Assembly (NCBI RefSeq): GCF_000277405.1
Contig: NC_017741.1
Location: forward strand, 558,001 to 622,000
Origin: Helicobacter pylori Shi112
Lineage (GTDB): Bacteria; Campylobacterota; Campylobacteria; Campylobacterales; Helicobacteraceae
Reading direction: 5' to 3'
DNA: 64,000 nucleotides
Positions 1 through 11,985 of the stretch are shown in pieces (within the stretch, counting starts at the first letter, position 1; the number at the start of each line of letters is the position of its first letter). The translations under genes and the position numbers were made by a program. The notes beneath the pieces were generated by a model that saw only the letters and a program-made list of their open reading frames with translations, was not told the DNA's origin and searched no databases.

Positions 1-1
1 A

Positions 2-151
2 CTTTGCGCGCTCTATAAACAAGCCGCTTTTAATGCGCAAAAAAAAGTGTCGGAAAATAACGGCTCTAATGGTTCGTTCTTGTTTTATTTTTTAGACGCT
101 CTAAGCTTGCCCATAAAGCTAGAAAATAGCCTTATTAAGGAAGAGTTGTGA
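2..151 (+). CDS. thiM: ThiM, hydroxyethylthiazole kinase (3' end only)
   Basis: An open frame enters from the left edge and ends at TGA 149-151. It encodes about 49 C-terminal residues, including a segment reading [13 protein letters not shown] that resembles the last helix region of hydroxyethylthiazole kinase. ThiM phosphorylates the thiazole alcohol for thiamine salvage. Its stop overlaps the GTG start of thiD by four bases (GTGA), which points to translational coupling in a thiM-thiD-thiE operon. The call rests on the short C-terminus and on the two thiamine genes that follow, so the start and catalytic residues cannot be checked here. Confidence 0.75.
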   Translation, partial: LCALYKQAAFNAQKKVSENNGSNGSFLFYFLDALSLPIKLENSLIKEEL

Positions 152-957
152 AAATTTACCCGCAAGTTTTAAGCATTGCCGGCAGCGATAGCGGTGGGGG
201 TGCTGGGATACAAGCCGATTTGAAAGCGTTCCAAACTTTGGGCGTGTTTGGGACAAGCGTGATCACTTGCATCACCGCGCAAAACACACAGGGCGTGCAT
301 GGGGTTTATCCGTTGAGCGTTGAAAGCGTGAGGGCACAAATCTTAGCCATTAGAGATGATTTTTCTATCAAAGCGTTCAAAATGGGAGCGTTATGCAACG
401 CTCAAATCATTGAATGCGTGGCGGACACTTTAAAAACATGCGATTTTGGGTTGTGCGTTTTAGATCCGGTGATGGTTGCAAAGAATGGGGCTTTGCTTTT
501 AGAAGAAGAGGCGATTTTAAGCTTAAAAAAACGCCTTTTACCTAAAACCCATTTACTAACCCCTAACCTCCCTGAAGTTTATGCGCTCACAGGCGTTCAA
601 GTGCGAGATAATAAAAGCGCTTCAAAAGCGATGGGCATTTTAAGGGATTTAGGCGTTAAAAACGCTGTGATTAAAGGGGGGCATACAGAGCATTTTCAAG
701 GGGAATTTAGCAACGATTGGGTGTTTTTAGAAGACGCTGAATTTATCCTAAACGCCAAGCGATTCAACACGAAAAACACGCATGGCACGGGTTGTGTTCT
801 GTCTAGCTTGATAGTGGGCTTACTCGCTCAAGGGTTGGATTTGAAAAACGCTATTTCAAAGGCTAAAGAGCTTTTAACTATCATCATTCAAAACCCTTTA
901 AACATTGGGCATGGGCATGGGCCTTTGAATTTATGGAGTATTAAAGAGCTTGTTTGA
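148..957 (+). CDS. thiD: ThiD, hydroxymethylpyrimidine (phosphate) kinase
   Basis: This 269-residue cytoplasmic kinase phosphorylates hydroxymethylpyrimidine and its monophosphate to give the pyrimidine half of thiamine. The N-terminus has the family's glycine-rich stretch ([12 protein letters not shown], residues 9-20). Residues 211-216 (THGTGC) match the anion-hole and catalytic-cysteine motif of the ribokinase-like fold, with Cys216 as the expected catalytic cysteine. The length is normal for ThiD. The start is GTG at 148, inside the thiM stop. The stop lies within the start region of thiE (8-bp overlap), so the three genes are very probably one transcript. Confidence 0.95.
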   Translation: MKIYPQVLSIAGSDSGGGAGIQADLKAFQTLGVFGTSVITCITAQNTQGVHGVYPLSVESVRAQILAIRDDFSIKAFKMGALCNAQIIECVADTLKTCDFGLCVLDPVMVAKNGALLLEEEAILSLKKRLLPKTHLLTPNLPEVYALTGVQVRDNKSASKAMGILRDLGVKNAVIKGGHTEHFQGEFSNDWVFLEDAEFILNAKRFNTKNTHGTGCVLSSLIVGLLAQGLDLKNAISKAKELLTIIIQNPLNIGHGHGPLNLWSIKELV

Positions 958-1609
958 TGCGAATTGTTTGAAACTCATGTTTGTGGCTGGTTCGCAAGAC
1001 TTCTACCACATAAAGGGCGGCAAAAACGATAGGATAAACGCGCTTTTAGACGCTTTAGAATTGGCTTTACAATCTAAAATCACAGCGTTTCAATTCCGCC
1101 AAAAAGGCGATTTATCCCTACAAGATCCTATTGAAATCAAACAATTAGCCCTAAAGTGTCAAAAACTATGCCAAAAATACGGCGCGCCTTTTATTGTCAA
1201 TGATGAGGTGCAACTCGCGCTAGAATTAAAGGCTGATGGCGTGCATGTGGGGCAAGAAGACATGGCCATAGAAGAGGTAATGACTTTATGCAAAAAGTGC
1301 CTTTTTATAGGTTTGAGCGTCAATACTTTAGAGCAAGCCCTAAAAGCGCGCCATTTAGACGGCGTAGCCTATTTTGGGGTAGGCCCTATTTTTCCCACAC
1401 AATCTAAAAAAGACAAACAAGTTGTAGGCGTGGAGCTTTTAAAAAAAATAAAAGATAGAGGGATAAAAAAACCTCTCATAGCGATTGGGGGCATCACGAC
1501 GCATAACGCTTCAAAATTGCGCGAATATGGGGGTATCGCAGTCATTAGCGCGATCACGCAAGCCAAAGATAAAGCCTTAGCGGTTGGAAAACTTTTAAAC
1601 GATGCGTGA
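950..1609 (+). CDS. thiE: ThiE, thiamine-phosphate synthase
   Basis: This enzyme joins hydroxymethylpyrimidine diphosphate to thiazole phosphate to make thiamine phosphate. The 219 residues show a TIM-barrel synthase pattern: FIVND at 81-85, [10 protein letters not shown] at 95-104, [13 protein letters not shown] at 141-153 and AIGGI at 178-182, the last binding phosphate. The start is a TTG at 950 inside the end of thiD. The N-terminal 20 residues before the barrel look strain- or genus-specific. The gene is followed directly by converging genes, so thiM-thiD-thiE ends here. Confidence 0.94.
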   Translation: MFDANCLKLMFVAGSQDFYHIKGGKNDRINALLDALELALQSKITAFQFRQKGDLSLQDPIEIKQLALKCQKLCQKYGAPFIVNDEVQLALELKADGVHVGQEDMAIEEVMTLCKKCLFIGLSVNTLEQALKARHLDGVAYFGVGPIFPTQSKKDKQVVGVELLKKIKDRGIKKPLIAIGGITTHNASKLREYGGIAVISAITQAKDKALAVGKLLNDA

Positions 1610-1663
1610 GGGATTCTAAAATCCCACAAAAAGCGTTTTTTAAAAAAATCAAGTTTTAGTTTT

Positions 1664-2400
1664 CTACCCTATCGTGTCCAACAAACGCTCTTCAAAAGCA
1701 AAAAGCATGGGGGTTTTTTCGCATGCAATTTCCACAGAAGAAAAGCCCAAAAGGGTGTTTTGAGCCTCTTTTAAAATTTCTTTAGTCCTTTGGAGGGAGG
1801 TTTTTAAAAAAAGCTGTTTTTCTTTTTCCTTTAAATAAATAACGCCGCCAATTTCGCCCAAGTTAGGATACAGAGCGTAAAAATCAACGCTTTGTTTTTT
1901 GGCTTTCACTTGCAAAAAAGCTTTTTTGCGTTCGTTTTCAATCACAAAGCTTAACACCTGCGATTGCAAGCTTAAAAGCATGTTGGCCGTATTCAAAAAC
2001 TCTTGCGGATTTTTAGCATGGATTAATTTTTCGCTCAAAAGTTCTTTATATTCTTTTAAAGGGGTATTGTCTTTAGCGCTCAATATTTCTTTGATTTTTT
2101 TCATTTCAAGAGCGCTCAAATCGTCCAATGCGTCTAAAATTTTTGGGGCAGGCACTAAATTTTTAAGCACAATATCGCCCAGCTGGTTTCTTTGCATGGT
2201 CGCAAAATAAGGCTGATTGATTTTCAATTCCTGTTCGCTTTTGGTGGGGATAATCCTATTACCCACTTGCAAAAGAAAAAGATCTTTATCTTGTTTTTCT
2301 AAAACCTTCAAAAGAATGGGTAAGGTAGCGTTAAAATGGTGCACGGCGTTTTTGGAATGAAGAGCGTTAAGCTGGTTTATGGCGTTTAGGGCTTCTAGCA

Positions 2401-2401
<1 letters not shown>
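1664..2401 (-). CDS. FliK-like protein of unknown role
   Basis: This 245-residue protein is usually left as hypothetical in this species. Residues about 45-90 have the spacing of the small domain found in FliK-type proteins (Gly-Arg-Ile, Gln-Pro, then a terminal VLKNL). Residues about 180-235 (YPNLGEIGGVIYLKEK, followed by a helix and a closing strand with SSVEI) resemble the C-terminal hook-length-control domain, where an LGxVxV strand is the hallmark. No signal peptide or membrane helix is visible. Its ATG overlaps the coaBC stop by one base (TAATG), so it is co-translated with coaBC and pseB. Function is inferred from pattern alone. Confidence 0.6.
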
Positions 2402-4661
<2,260 letters not shown>

Positions 4662-6425
4662 TTACCAGCGATAGCCTAAAGAGGCGCTAAAGATTCTCAA
4701 TTGCCCAATGTTTGGGGATTGATACAAACTAGAGCGGTTGCTTTTAAAAGTGAAACTCCCCGCTACGCCCAAATCAAAGCCCCTAAAATTGTATTTAGTC
4801 CCAAAAGCCACGGTATAGCCATTAGAATCCGGAATGCCTATCGCATCTTGGGGGCTTGGAGCTTGATCATAATCAATAGCGCCCATTAAACGCAAGCTTT
4901 TGCCCATGTAAGTTACCCCTAATCTAAAGGTGTTGGTGTCCCTCCAGCCAGCTCCCATGTTCATCACGCTTTTAAAATTCGCTAAGCCTACCATTTTTTT
5001 AAGCGTCTCAGAGTCTAGTGAAGCCACCGTTCCGCTCAAGCCCTTGTAAGTGGCGTTCGCAAAATCAGGGGTTACTAAAAATTTATTCCCTTGACTCCAA
5101 AAGGTGCGCTCAAACACCCCCTCTATTCTTAAATGGTCTTTAAAAAATTGGTGGGCGTAGGCTAGGCTTAGGGTTTGGGGGAGTGAAACATTGATATTCA
5201 AGCTGCCTTTAGTCAAAACGCTCCCTAAAGAAGGGCCAAGCTCTGTGATAGCCACTAGATCGCCTTTCATGTTGAATGTAACTGAAGAATTATACACCAC
5301 AGAAAACATGCCATGATCAAAGATACGCAAACTCGAACCCACTCTATAGCCCCCCGATACGCCTTGCCCGTTAGATTTTTGCACGACTTGAGTTGTGCCA
5401 TAAAGATTCGCGCTCGCTTTCACTAAACCGCTATAGCCCATGATTTTTTTCAAGCCGTTATAAAACTCTTGACAGCTTTGATCGCTCATATCCCCACCGG
5501 CTTTTTGGCAATTAAGTGCGGGTTGGTAGCCAATATTGCCTAATAAAGCCATCATGTTGCTTGGCACTTGATCGGCAAAAACATTGTTGGGTAAATTTAA
5601 AATTTGCTCCGCGCTCAAAACCGAAGCGCCCTCTAAAGGCACATAAACGGTGTTATTAAAGCTCCCGGTCGCATAAAGCCCCCTTAAGCCCACTCCCACG
5701 GAAAAGCGCTTATTAACAGTATAGCTCATGCTAGGGGCAAGCTCTACCATCATGATGAAAACATCATGCAAAAATTCCCCCCCCTTACCATTCCATTTCA
5801 TGCCCAACCCGCTAGGAGCGCTAAAACTCCCCCCAAAAGTGAAGCCGTTATGCGTGCGCGTCTTATAAAAGAATTTGGGTAAAACAAAATTAGTCGTGCC
5901 CGTCCAGCCATTCACGATTTGAGTGTCAGGCGATGAAGCGAGGGTTACGACTTTTTGATTGGTTAGATTCATAAGCCCTTGAATACGATTGAAAGCTTGT
6001 TGCAAGCCATTGGTAGCGGCCGTATTGCCAAGCGCTTTAAGGATATTGCCAAGCCCTATAGTGTTGATGATGCCTAAAATATTTTGTTGGCTTTTATCAA
6101 TTTCTAAGCTCGTAACTGAATACAAGCCTTGATTAGTCGTAGGGACTTTAAAGCTAAAGGCCGGAATGTTAATCACGGTGGTGGTCATTTCAAATTCGCT
6201 TCTGTTTTCACCCCAATCGTTAGTAAAGCCCATATTCGCCGGGTTATAAAAGGAAGCGTCAGCGCCCCTAGCCCCAGCGACATACGCCGAGCCTAAAGCC
6301 GTGCCGTTCAAACTTTGCTCTTGGATTTTAAAGCCATTGGCATAAGAAAGCAAGGGCAAGCTCCAAGCGATTAAATGGCGTTTTTTAAACTTTTTTAAAA
6401 AATAGAGTGGGGAAAAGTTTTTCAT
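4662..6425 (-). CDS. FadL/OmpP1-family outer-membrane protein
   Basis: This 587-residue protein resembles the FadL family of hydrophobic-compound channels. A signal peptide precedes the mature start, which reads NGFKIQEQSLNGTALGSAYVAGA, close to the plug-forming N-terminus of FadL/OmpP1 (xxxxEQS, then GxAYAG). The phrase ADASFYNPANMGF follows, another family hallmark. The C-terminus ends in alternating beta-strands closing with SLGYRW, an aromatic last residue as expected for an outer-membrane barrel. The ATG overlaps the stop of the upstream lipoprotein gene by four bases. Substrate is unknown; fatty acids or other hydrophobic compounds are likely by family. Confidence 0.85.
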   Translation of the reverse strand: MKNFSPLYFLKKFKKRHLIAWSLPLLSYANGFKIQEQSLNGTALGSAYVAGARGADASFYNPANMGFTNDWGENRSEFEMTTTVINIPAFSFKVPTTNQGLYSVTSLEIDKSQQNILGIINTIGLGNILKALGNTAATNGLQQAFNRIQGLMNLTNQKVVTLASSPDTQIVNGWTGTTNFVLPKFFYKTRTHNGFTFGGSFSAPSGLGMKWNGKGGEFLHDVFIMMVELAPSMSYTVNKRFSVGVGLRGLYATGSFNNTVYVPLEGASVLSAEQILNLPNNVFADQVPSNMMALLGNIGYQPALNCQKAGGDMSDQSCQEFYNGLKKIMGYSGLVKASANLYGTTQVVQKSNGQGVSGGYRVGSSLRIFDHGMFSVVYNSSVTFNMKGDLVAITELGPSLGSVLTKGSLNINVSLPQTLSLAYAHQFFKDHLRIEGVFERTFWSQGNKFLVTPDFANATYKGLSGTVASLDSETLKKMVGLANFKSVMNMGAGWRDTNTFRLGVTYMGKSLRLMGAIDYDQAPSPQDAIGIPDSNGYTVAFGTKYNFRGFDLGVAGSFTFKSNRSSLYQSPNIGQLRIFSASLGYRW

Positions 6426-7039
6426 TGGAGCTCGCTGTCAGCGTTTTCATTATCTTCTAAATCTTGCAAAGAAGGCTCATAGGGTTCAATCCTAATAGCA
6501 ATTTTTTGAGTCAAATTCTGGAAAGAAATTAGGCCATTTTTTCTTTCATAAAGGATAATTTCCCCGCTTTTTTGAAACCTTTGGATCACATATTCAGGGG
6601 TTAGGTGGCGCTTGCCTAAACCTTTAAAAATATCCCTCCCTAAAACGATGTCATCAAACAAATCCCCATAGCTCACCTTACCAAACAAATCCCTTGCAAC
6701 AATCCATTTAGCCGAACATTTTTGGCTAAAACAAATGTTTCGTTTAGTCATATAAATATCGCCCACTCTTTGGCTGAGTTTATAAAGGGTTATTTCAATA
6801 TTATGGTCTTTATCGGTTTTGATCGTGCCGTAATCATAAAAGCGAAAAACCGGCGTGTTAATATAAATGAGCCTGAATTGGCGCAAGGCATTCAAAGTCT
6901 CTTCTCTTTTTTTACGGGCTTCTTCTTGTCTGATCTGCTCCCTAGTCTTAGGGGTTTGTTTATGAAAGGGGTGCTTGGAGCAAGAGATAAAAAAAAGCGT
7001 CATGAAAAATAATGAAAAAACGCTTCTAAAATACCGCAT
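6422..7039 (-). CDS. Outer-membrane lipoprotein, possibly FlgQ-like
   Basis: This 205-residue protein starts with a short basic and hydrophobic signal ending in FISC, with lipidated Cys20, so it should be a lipoprotein. A basic coiled segment rich in Lys, Arg, Gln and Glu follows (residues 25-50), then a mixed alpha/beta domain with no motif I recognise. It sits directly after the LPP20/FlgP-like lipoprotein gene. In Campylobacter the FlgP gene is followed by FlgQ, which is needed for motility, so a FlgQ-type role is plausible from position. That link is inference. The stop overlaps the FadL gene start. Confidence 0.65.
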   Translation of the reverse strand: MRYFRSVFSLFFMTLFFISCSKHPFHKQTPKTREQIRQEEARKKREETLNALRQFRLIYINTPVFRFYDYGTIKTDKDHNIEITLYKLSQRVGDIYMTKRNICFSQKCSAKWIVARDLFGKVSYGDLFDDIVLGRDIFKGLGKRHLTPEYVIQRFQKSGEIILYERKNGLISFQNLTQKIAIRIEPYEPSLQDLEDNENADSELQ

Positions 7040-7057
7040 GGTTGAGAGTAAGAGAAT

Positions 7058-7669
7058 TTATCCTCTCGCTCCGCTCAAAATACGATACCAAATCCTGCCG
7101 TCTAATTTAAGCTCCATGCTGACTTGACACAAGCCGTCTTTATAGATGGTTTCAGTGATTTCAGCGTTACGAATGAGAGCATTCACTCTGGTTTTAATCA
7201 CGGAATTTTGTAAAACCATGTCTTTGACGGTGTCTTGAGCGTTCACTCTGATACCATACATTTTTTCACCCAATTGGCGGTAGCCATCAACAATAGCCGC
7301 TCGTTTGGCCAAAGCTAGGGCTTGAGAGGGCGAAATGGTGGATTCTGGAGCCACACCCATGCCCACCGCGTTCAATTCAATGACATTATTAGGCGTGAGA
7401 ATGGGGGTGTTAGGGATAGCGTTAGTGGGATTAGAGCTAATGATGGGCTGATCGTTATTCTCAAGGCGAGGGCTTGGGAGAGGCTGAATGCTCTTTCTGG
7501 GGGTGAAATTGGTCGGGGGATAAATGGGGGCTTGCAAGCCATTAGCTGAAGGGGGGATTAGCTGCGCATTAGTGTTACGCTTTTTAAAGAGACTGCAACC
7601 ACTTATCAAAAGAGCGGCAACAAGCAATGAATTAATACCAAAAAAGGCAGTGTGCAAACGCATGGGCAT
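7058..7669 (-). CDS. LPP20-family lipoprotein, FlgP-like
   Basis: This 203-residue lipoprotein has a signal ending in LISGC (Cys25), a proline- and asparagine-rich linker (residues 30-95), then a folded domain of about 100 residues. The fold begins SPSQALALAKRAAIVDGYRQ and continues with GIRVNAQDTVKDM and a VNALIRNAEI stretch. That pattern is the LPP20 domain shared by H. pylori Lpp20 and Campylobacter FlgP, which forms a disk around the flagellar motor below the outer membrane. Either of two closely spaced starts (Met1 or Met3) is possible. It heads a run with the next lipoprotein, the FadL porin and pseB. Confidence 0.75.
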   Translation of the reverse strand: MPMRLHTAFFGINSLLVAALLISGCSLFKKRNTNAQLIPPSANGLQAPIYPPTNFTPRKSIQPLPSPRLENNDQPIISSNPTNAIPNTPILTPNNVIELNAVGMGVAPESTISPSQALALAKRAAIVDGYRQLGEKMYGIRVNAQDTVKDMVLQNSVIKTRVNALIRNAEITETIYKDGLCQVSMELKLDGRIWYRILSGARG

Positions 7670-8200
7670 TTTCCTTAAAATGAGTTCATCAAGTCTATTA
7701 TATCATTTTTGAATGGATTTGTCATGCGGATATTCTTATTAAGCTTATAAGGCTAGTGGGTTTTAATGTAAAGTCTAGGGGATTATGATTTATTTTTTTT
7801 AAAAAAGGGATTTTAATGGCTTGATTTTATCGTTTTAAGATTTTATTTTATGATAAAACTCATTTTTTAAGTTTGATTTTTAAATTCATTTCTTTAAGGG
7901 TGTAGGGGGTATTTTGAAAAATTCCCCCTACAACCCTAGATTAAAAACCCCCTAAAGAGCGCTTTTTTAAGAGGTTATGGCTTATTTTTTTTCAAGATCT
8001 TTTTAATTGTAAAAAATGCTTTGAAAATTTTTTAAATAAGATGAGAAATAAAATGAAATTTTTTGAGCGCTTTTTAAGAATAAGGTTAAATTTTTAAAAC
8101 GATTCAAAAAGAGTTTTTAATTTCTTTTAACCACCAACCTTTCATCAAAAACACCAACAACGATTGTTTTAAATTCCTATGATAGTAAAAATAATGCGAG
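7670..8200. other. 530-bp AT-rich intergenic gap
   Basis: No credible protein gene is seen here. The stretch is dominated by A/T runs and contains one strong GC-stemmed hairpin at 7897-7937, listed separately. It separates the lipoprotein gene start (minus strand) from the 3' end of tRNA-Arg, so part of it must hold the promoter of the 7669 gene and the end of the tRNA/hup transcript. No riboswitch or peptide reading frame with a ribosome-binding site was recognised. Confidence 0.6.
7897..7937. terminator. Strong intergenic hairpin
   Basis: AGGG-TGTAGGGGG (7897-7909) pairs with CCCCCTACAACCCT (7924-7937) through a GC-rich stem with one bulged A. The loop is itself partly self-complementary (ATTTT/AAAAT). 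It may terminate transcripts from the tRNA side (minus strand), but no clean U-run follows on either side, so its role is uncertain. Confidence 0.45.
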
Positions 8201-8277
8201 TGGTGTCCTTGGCGGGATTCGAACCCACGACCTTACGATTAGGAATCATACGCTCTATCCAGCTGAGCTACAAGGAC
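8201..8277 (-). tRNA. tRNA-Arg (anticodon CCT)
   Basis: The minus strand folds as a full cloverleaf of 77 nt. Acceptor GTCCTTG pairs with CAAGGAC, the D arm is GCTC/GAGC, and the anticodon stem TATGA/TCGTA holds a seven-base loop TTCCTAA. The T arm has the GTTCGAATC signature. The anticodon is CCT, so it reads the AGG arginine codon. The 3' CCA is encoded. It lies 58 bp downstream of hup on the same strand. Confidence 0.96.
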
Positions 8278-8334
8278 ATAAGAAAGCAAGAAACTCACAA
8301 CCTATTGGTAAGCCCCTTGCTGAGTGGATCAGAT

Positions 8335-8619
8335 TTATTTGCCTTCTTCAACTTTTTGTTTAAGGATTTTGCCGGGTTTGAATTTAGGCACTCGCTTGTC
8401 TTCAGTTTTATAAGTTTTATCGCTTCCTGGCACTTTACCTTCTTTGCCTTTTTGCTCTGCGGTCTCAAATTTGCCAAAACCAATCAATTCCACGCTTTCA
8501 CCCTTGCTTAAAGCCGTTTCTACCGCTAGAGTAAAGGCATTGATCGCTTCTTCGGCTTCTCTTTTGCTGTTGTATTTGCCCGCTTCTTTAACCAAATCAA
8601 TAAATTCCGCTTTGTTCAT
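8335..8619 (-). CDS. hup: HU, histone-like DNA-binding protein
   Basis: This 94-residue protein is the single HU homologue that packages and bends DNA, and in H. pylori it protects DNA from acid and oxidative damage. The fold shows MNKAEFIDLV at the start, GFGKFE at residues 46-51 (the turn before the arms) and the lysine-rich beta arm followed by VPKFKPGK. I chose the ATG at 8619 because AAGGGG sits just upstream. A longer frame to 8655 would add 12 residues not found in HU proteins. A clear promoter lies at 8691-8696. Confidence 0.96.
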   Translation of the reverse strand: MNKAEFIDLVKEAGKYNSKREAEEAINAFTLAVETALSKGESVELIGFGKFETAEQKGKEGKVPGSDKTYKTEDKRVPKFKPGKILKQKVEEGK

Positions 8620-8690
8620 GTGGATAACCCCTTTTCTAATAGATGCCAAAACCAAGCGATTTAACGCCTAGCTTGACTGATTGAGCGGTA

Positions 8691-8696
8691 ATTATA
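8691..8696 (-). promoter_or_regulatory. -10 box of the hup promoter
   Basis: TATAAT on the minus strand, preceded by TGAT and A/T-rich sequence typical of Helicobacter sigma-80 promoters, which lack a clear -35 box. The implied leader before the hup ATG is about 65 nt. Confidence 0.65.
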
Positions 8697-8759
8697 ATCA
8701 AATCCTAAAGATAAATCAAGCAAAGACGCTTTTTTAAGGGGGTTTAAAGCATAAAAAAT

Positions 8760-10145
8760 TTAATTTTGTTGGGCGCTTTTTTTATCTTTAGCGTTAAGGA
8801 TTAAAGGCGTGCCTAAAAAATTAAATTCTTTCCTTAAGGTGTTGATCAAATAGCGTTTGTAACTGAAATGCAAGGCTTTAGGGCGATTCATTATAAGAGA
8901 GATTTGAGGGGGTTTGGTGGCAAATTGCGTGGCGTAATACACTTTCACTAATTTCCCTCCATCGCTTGGCAAGGGGTGTTTTTGGGTGGCTTGATTGATC
9001 ACGCTATTGAGCAAGCTCGTGGGAATGCGTTTGGAAAAACACTCATAGACTTCTATGATTTTATGCTTGATTTCATCTATATGGCGCGCTTTTAAGCAAC
9101 TGGTTGTGATAACGGGGGCGTATTCTAAAAAGCGGAATTTCCTTTTTAAAGTTGCCATGATCTCTTCATAAGGGGCATAGCGGATGTCCCATTTGTTTAA
9201 AATAAGAATGATGCCTAAAGAGTGTTTATCTGCTAAGGAACTGATCTTTTCGTCTAATTCCACAAAAGGAGCGCTCACATCTAAAACTAAAAGCGTGATG
9301 TGGGATTTTTCTAAGGCTTTTTGCGTGCGTTCTAGCGCGTATTTTTCAATGCCTAAAATTTTACCCCTATGCCTGATGCCAGCGGTATCCACAAAGCAAA
9401 TTTTTTGATCGCCTATTAGAATGGTTTCATCTATGGGGTCAATGGTAGTGCCAGCCACGCTAGAAACAAGGCTCCTTTCTTTTTTCGTGAGCGCGTTTAA
9501 GAGCGAGCTTTTGCCCACATTCACCCTCCCAATGATGCCCACTTGAATGATCTCTTCTTCTTTAGTTTCTTCTTTGGGTGCGTTATTTTCTAGGCTTTCT
9601 AAAATATCCGCATCCAAATCCTGCTCTATGATTTGATTCAAATCCAGTGCGCTCAATATCGCATCAATTAAGGCGCCAATGCCTCTATTGTGCGAAACGG
9701 AAATATTAAAACTCTTTGGCATGCCAAAAGAAGAAAACGCGTAAGCTCGCTCTTTTTCTTTGTCGTTATCAATTTTATTGATCACTAAAAAGCAGTTAGG
9801 GTTGGTTTTAAAAACCTCTCTAAAAAGCTTAAGATCTTCATCGCTAGGGATAGACTTACCATCCACAACATATAAAATCAAATCGCTCATTTGAGCGGCT
9901 TTTAAATTAAGGGCTTTGATTTCTTTAGACAAAAGAGCGTCTTTAGCCATGCCCCCTGTATCTAGCAATTCCACTTCATGGCCATTCAATGCGATTTTTC
10001 GTTTGTTAATGTCTCGTGTAGTGCCTGCAAAATCTGAAGTGATAGCGATCCTTTCTCTAGCCAGGCGGTTAAATAACGAGCTTTTCCCCACATTAGGCTG
10101 GCCTAAAATCGCAATGGTTTTTAAAGTTTTATGGCTTGTATTCAT
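8760..10145 (-). CDS. der: Der (EngA), ribosome-assembly GTPase
   Basis: Der is an essential GTPase with two consecutive G domains that acts in large ribosomal subunit maturation. The 461 residues contain a first P-loop GQPNVGKSS near residue 15 with NKID near residue 122, and a second P-loop GRVNVGKSS near residue 206 with NKWD near residue 318. A C-terminal KH-like domain includes the segment [14 protein letters not shown] seen in this family. Length and order match the family. It is a single gene facing away from the next lipoprotein gene, with its own -10 box at 10186-10191. Confidence 0.96.
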   Translation of the reverse strand: MNTSHKTLKTIAILGQPNVGKSSLFNRLARERIAITSDFAGTTRDINKRKIALNGHEVELLDTGGMAKDALLSKEIKALNLKAAQMSDLILYVVDGKSIPSDEDLKLFREVFKTNPNCFLVINKIDNDKEKERAYAFSSFGMPKSFNISVSHNRGIGALIDAILSALDLNQIIEQDLDADILESLENNAPKEETKEEEIIQVGIIGRVNVGKSSLLNALTKKERSLVSSVAGTTIDPIDETILIGDQKICFVDTAGIRHRGKILGIEKYALERTQKALEKSHITLLVLDVSAPFVELDEKISSLADKHSLGIILILNKWDIRYAPYEEIMATLKRKFRFLEYAPVITTSCLKARHIDEIKHKIIEVYECFSKRIPTSLLNSVINQATQKHPLPSDGGKLVKVYYATQFATKPPQISLIMNRPKALHFSYKRYLINTLRKEFNFLGTPLILNAKDKKSAQQN

Positions 10146-10185
10146 TTTACTTGTAGTTTCACTTTAATCAAAATTAGATTACAAT

Positions 10186-10191
10186 ATTATA
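10186..10191 (-). promoter_or_regulatory. -10 box of the der promoter
   Basis: TATAAT on the minus strand about 40 bases upstream of the der ATG. It lies in the 76-bp space shared with the divergent lipoprotein gene, whose own promoter must overlap it. Confidence 0.55.
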
Positions 10192-10221
10192 GTTATTTAA
10201 AGCTTAAATAAGGGTCTAGCA

Positions 10222-11106
10222 TTGTTTTTAGTCAAAAAAATAGGCGTGGTAGTAGTGGTTTTAATAGGCTTTTTAGCTTGCTCGCAAGAGAGGTTTATCC
10301 AATTGCAAAAAAAAGCCCAAGAGCAAGAAAATGACGGATCTAAACGCCCTAGCTATGTGGATTCGGATTATGAAGTCTTTAGCGAAACGATTTTTTTACA
10401 AAACATGGTGCATCAGCCTACAGAAGAAAGAGACGCTTTGGCCCAACTGACTAAAGATGAAGACGATTTTTTTAACCCTGAAACTTCTGTGATTTTATTG
10501 AATGAGCCAAGCGATAACGATACAAAAAACCCGCCCTTAAACCAAAATGAGTCTGACAATAATACTAACACTGCCAATAACGATGCAAAAAACCCGTTCC
10601 TTTACAAACCAAAAAGAAAAACAAAAGATCCAAAACTCATTGAATATTCCCAACAAAATTTCTACCCCCTAAAGGACGGGGATATTATGATGAGTAAAGA
10701 AGGGGATCAATGGCTGATAGAAATCAAATCCAAAGCATTGAAGCGTTTTTTAAAAGATCAAAACGATAAAGATCGCCAGATCCAAACTTTCACTTTTAAT
10801 GACACTAAAACGCAAATCGCGCAATTTAAGGGCAAAATTTCTTCGTATGTTTATACCACCAATAACAGCGATTTGAGTTTAAGGCCTTTTTATGAATCCT
10901 TTCTCTTAGAAAAAAAGAGCGATGATTTTTATACGATAGGGGATAAGGCTTTAGACGCCATTGAAATTCAAAAGTGTCAAATGGTGTTAAAAAAGCATTC
11001 AACCGATAAATTAGACAGCCAGCATAAAGCCATCAGTATTGATTTGGATTTTAAAAAAGAGCGCTTTAAGAGCGATACGGAACTTTTTTTAGAATGCCAA
11101 AGCTAG
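10222..11106 (+). CDS. Lipoprotein of unknown function
   Basis: This 294-residue protein has a signal peptide ending FLAC with lipidated Cys20. It is followed by a charged coiled segment and a long low-complexity region rich in Asn, Asp and Thr (about residues 85-125). The C-terminal half is a folded domain with alternating strands and a late cysteine pair, without a motif I recognise. The start is TTG at 10222 with AAGGG about nine bases upstream. No function can be inferred beyond envelope location. A promoter-like TTACAAT precedes speE after its stop, so it may be a single-gene unit. Confidence 0.75.
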   Translation: MFLVKKIGVVVVVLIGFLACSQERFIQLQKKAQEQENDGSKRPSYVDSDYEVFSETIFLQNMVHQPTEERDALAQLTKDEDDFFNPETSVILLNEPSDNDTKNPPLNQNESDNNTNTANNDAKNPFLYKPKRKTKDPKLIEYSQQNFYPLKDGDIMMSKEGDQWLIEIKSKALKRFLKDQNDKDRQIQTFTFNDTKTQIAQFKGKISSYVYTTNNSDLSLRPFYESFLLEKKSDDFYTIGDKALDAIEIQKCQMVLKKHSTDKLDSQHKAISIDLDFKKERFKSDTELFLECQS

Positions 11107-11195
11107 GCTTTTGTTACAATATTTTAGATTTTTTAGGTAGCATGTTAGCATTTCAAAGGCATGGATATTGTTAAAAAGTAAGCTAAGGAGTGTTT

Positions 11196-11984
11196 ATGTG
11201 GATCACCCAAGAAATCACGCCGTATTTGCGTAAAGAATACACCATAGAAGCGAAATTATTAGATGTTAGAAGCGAGCATAATATCTTAGAGATTTTTAAA
11301 TCTAAGGATTTTGGCGAAATTGCGATGCTTAATTGCCAGTTGCTGTTTAAGAATTTTTTGCACATTGAAAGCGAGTTGCTCGCTCATATGGGGGGTTGCA
11401 CTAAAAAAGAGCTTAAAGAGGTTTTGATTGTGGATGGGTTTGATTTGGAATTAGCCCACCAGCTTTTTAAATACGACACGCATATAGATTTTGTGCAAGC
11501 GGATGAAAAGATTTTAGACAGCTTCATTAGTTTTTTCCCCCATTTCCATGAAGTGAAAAACAACAAAAATTTCACGCACGCTAAACAACTATTAGATTTA
11601 GACATTAAAAAATACGATTTGATTCTTTGCTTGCAAGAGCCAGATATTCATAAAATGGATGGTTTAAAAAGAATGCTTAAAGAAGATGGGGTGTTTATTT
11701 CTGTAGCCAAACACCCATTATTAGAGCATGTGAGCATGCAAAACGCCCTTAAAAACATGGGCGAGTTTTTTTCTGTTGCCATGCCTTTTGTAGCGCCTTT
11801 AAGGATTTTGAGCAATAAGGGTTATATTTACGCTTCTTTTAAAACCCACCCCTTAAAAGATTTAATGGCGCCAAAAATAGAAGCGCTAAAAAGCGTGAGA
11901 TACTATAACGAAGACATTCATAGGGCTGCATTCGCTTTGCCTAAAAATTTACAAGAAGTCTTGAAAGACAATATCAAATCTTAA
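11196..11984 (+). CDS. speE: SpeE, spermidine synthase-like aminopropyltransferase
   Basis: This 262-residue protein is recognised as H. pylori SpeE, which transfers an aminopropyl group from decarboxylated S-adenosylmethionine to putrescine. The fold follows the family, but the usual glycine-rich GGGDG motif is replaced by [10 protein letters not shown] near residue 83. The later acidic residues ([11 protein letters not shown]) are only partly conserved. I placed the start at ATG 11196 because AAGGAG lies five bases before it; the GTG at 11190 overlaps that site. It is followed one base later by coaE. Confidence 0.85.
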   Translation: MWITQEITPYLRKEYTIEAKLLDVRSEHNILEIFKSKDFGEIAMLNCQLLFKNFLHIESELLAHMGGCTKKELKEVLIVDGFDLELAHQLFKYDTHIDFVQADEKILDSFISFFPHFHEVKNNKNFTHAKQLLDLDIKKYDLILCLQEPDIHKMDGLKRMLKEDGVFISVAKHPLLEHVSMQNALKNMGEFFSVAMPFVAPLRILSNKGYIYASFKTHPLKDLMAPKIEALKSVRYYNEDIHRAAFALPKNLQEVLKDNIKS

Positions 11985-11985
11985 A

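Noticed and set aside
1369-1629. 86-residue frame opposite thiE
   Set aside because: Wholly antisense to a firm gene, no ribosome-binding site and no family resemblance; one of many such antisense frames in this window.
8179-8511. 110-residue frame across tRNA-Arg and hup
   Set aside because: It reads the antisense of the tRNA and of hup, so it cannot be a real gene.
8620-8655. A longer hup start at 8655 (adds 12 residues)
   Set aside because: The ribosome-binding site AAGGGG lies just before ATG 8619, and HU proteins start there.
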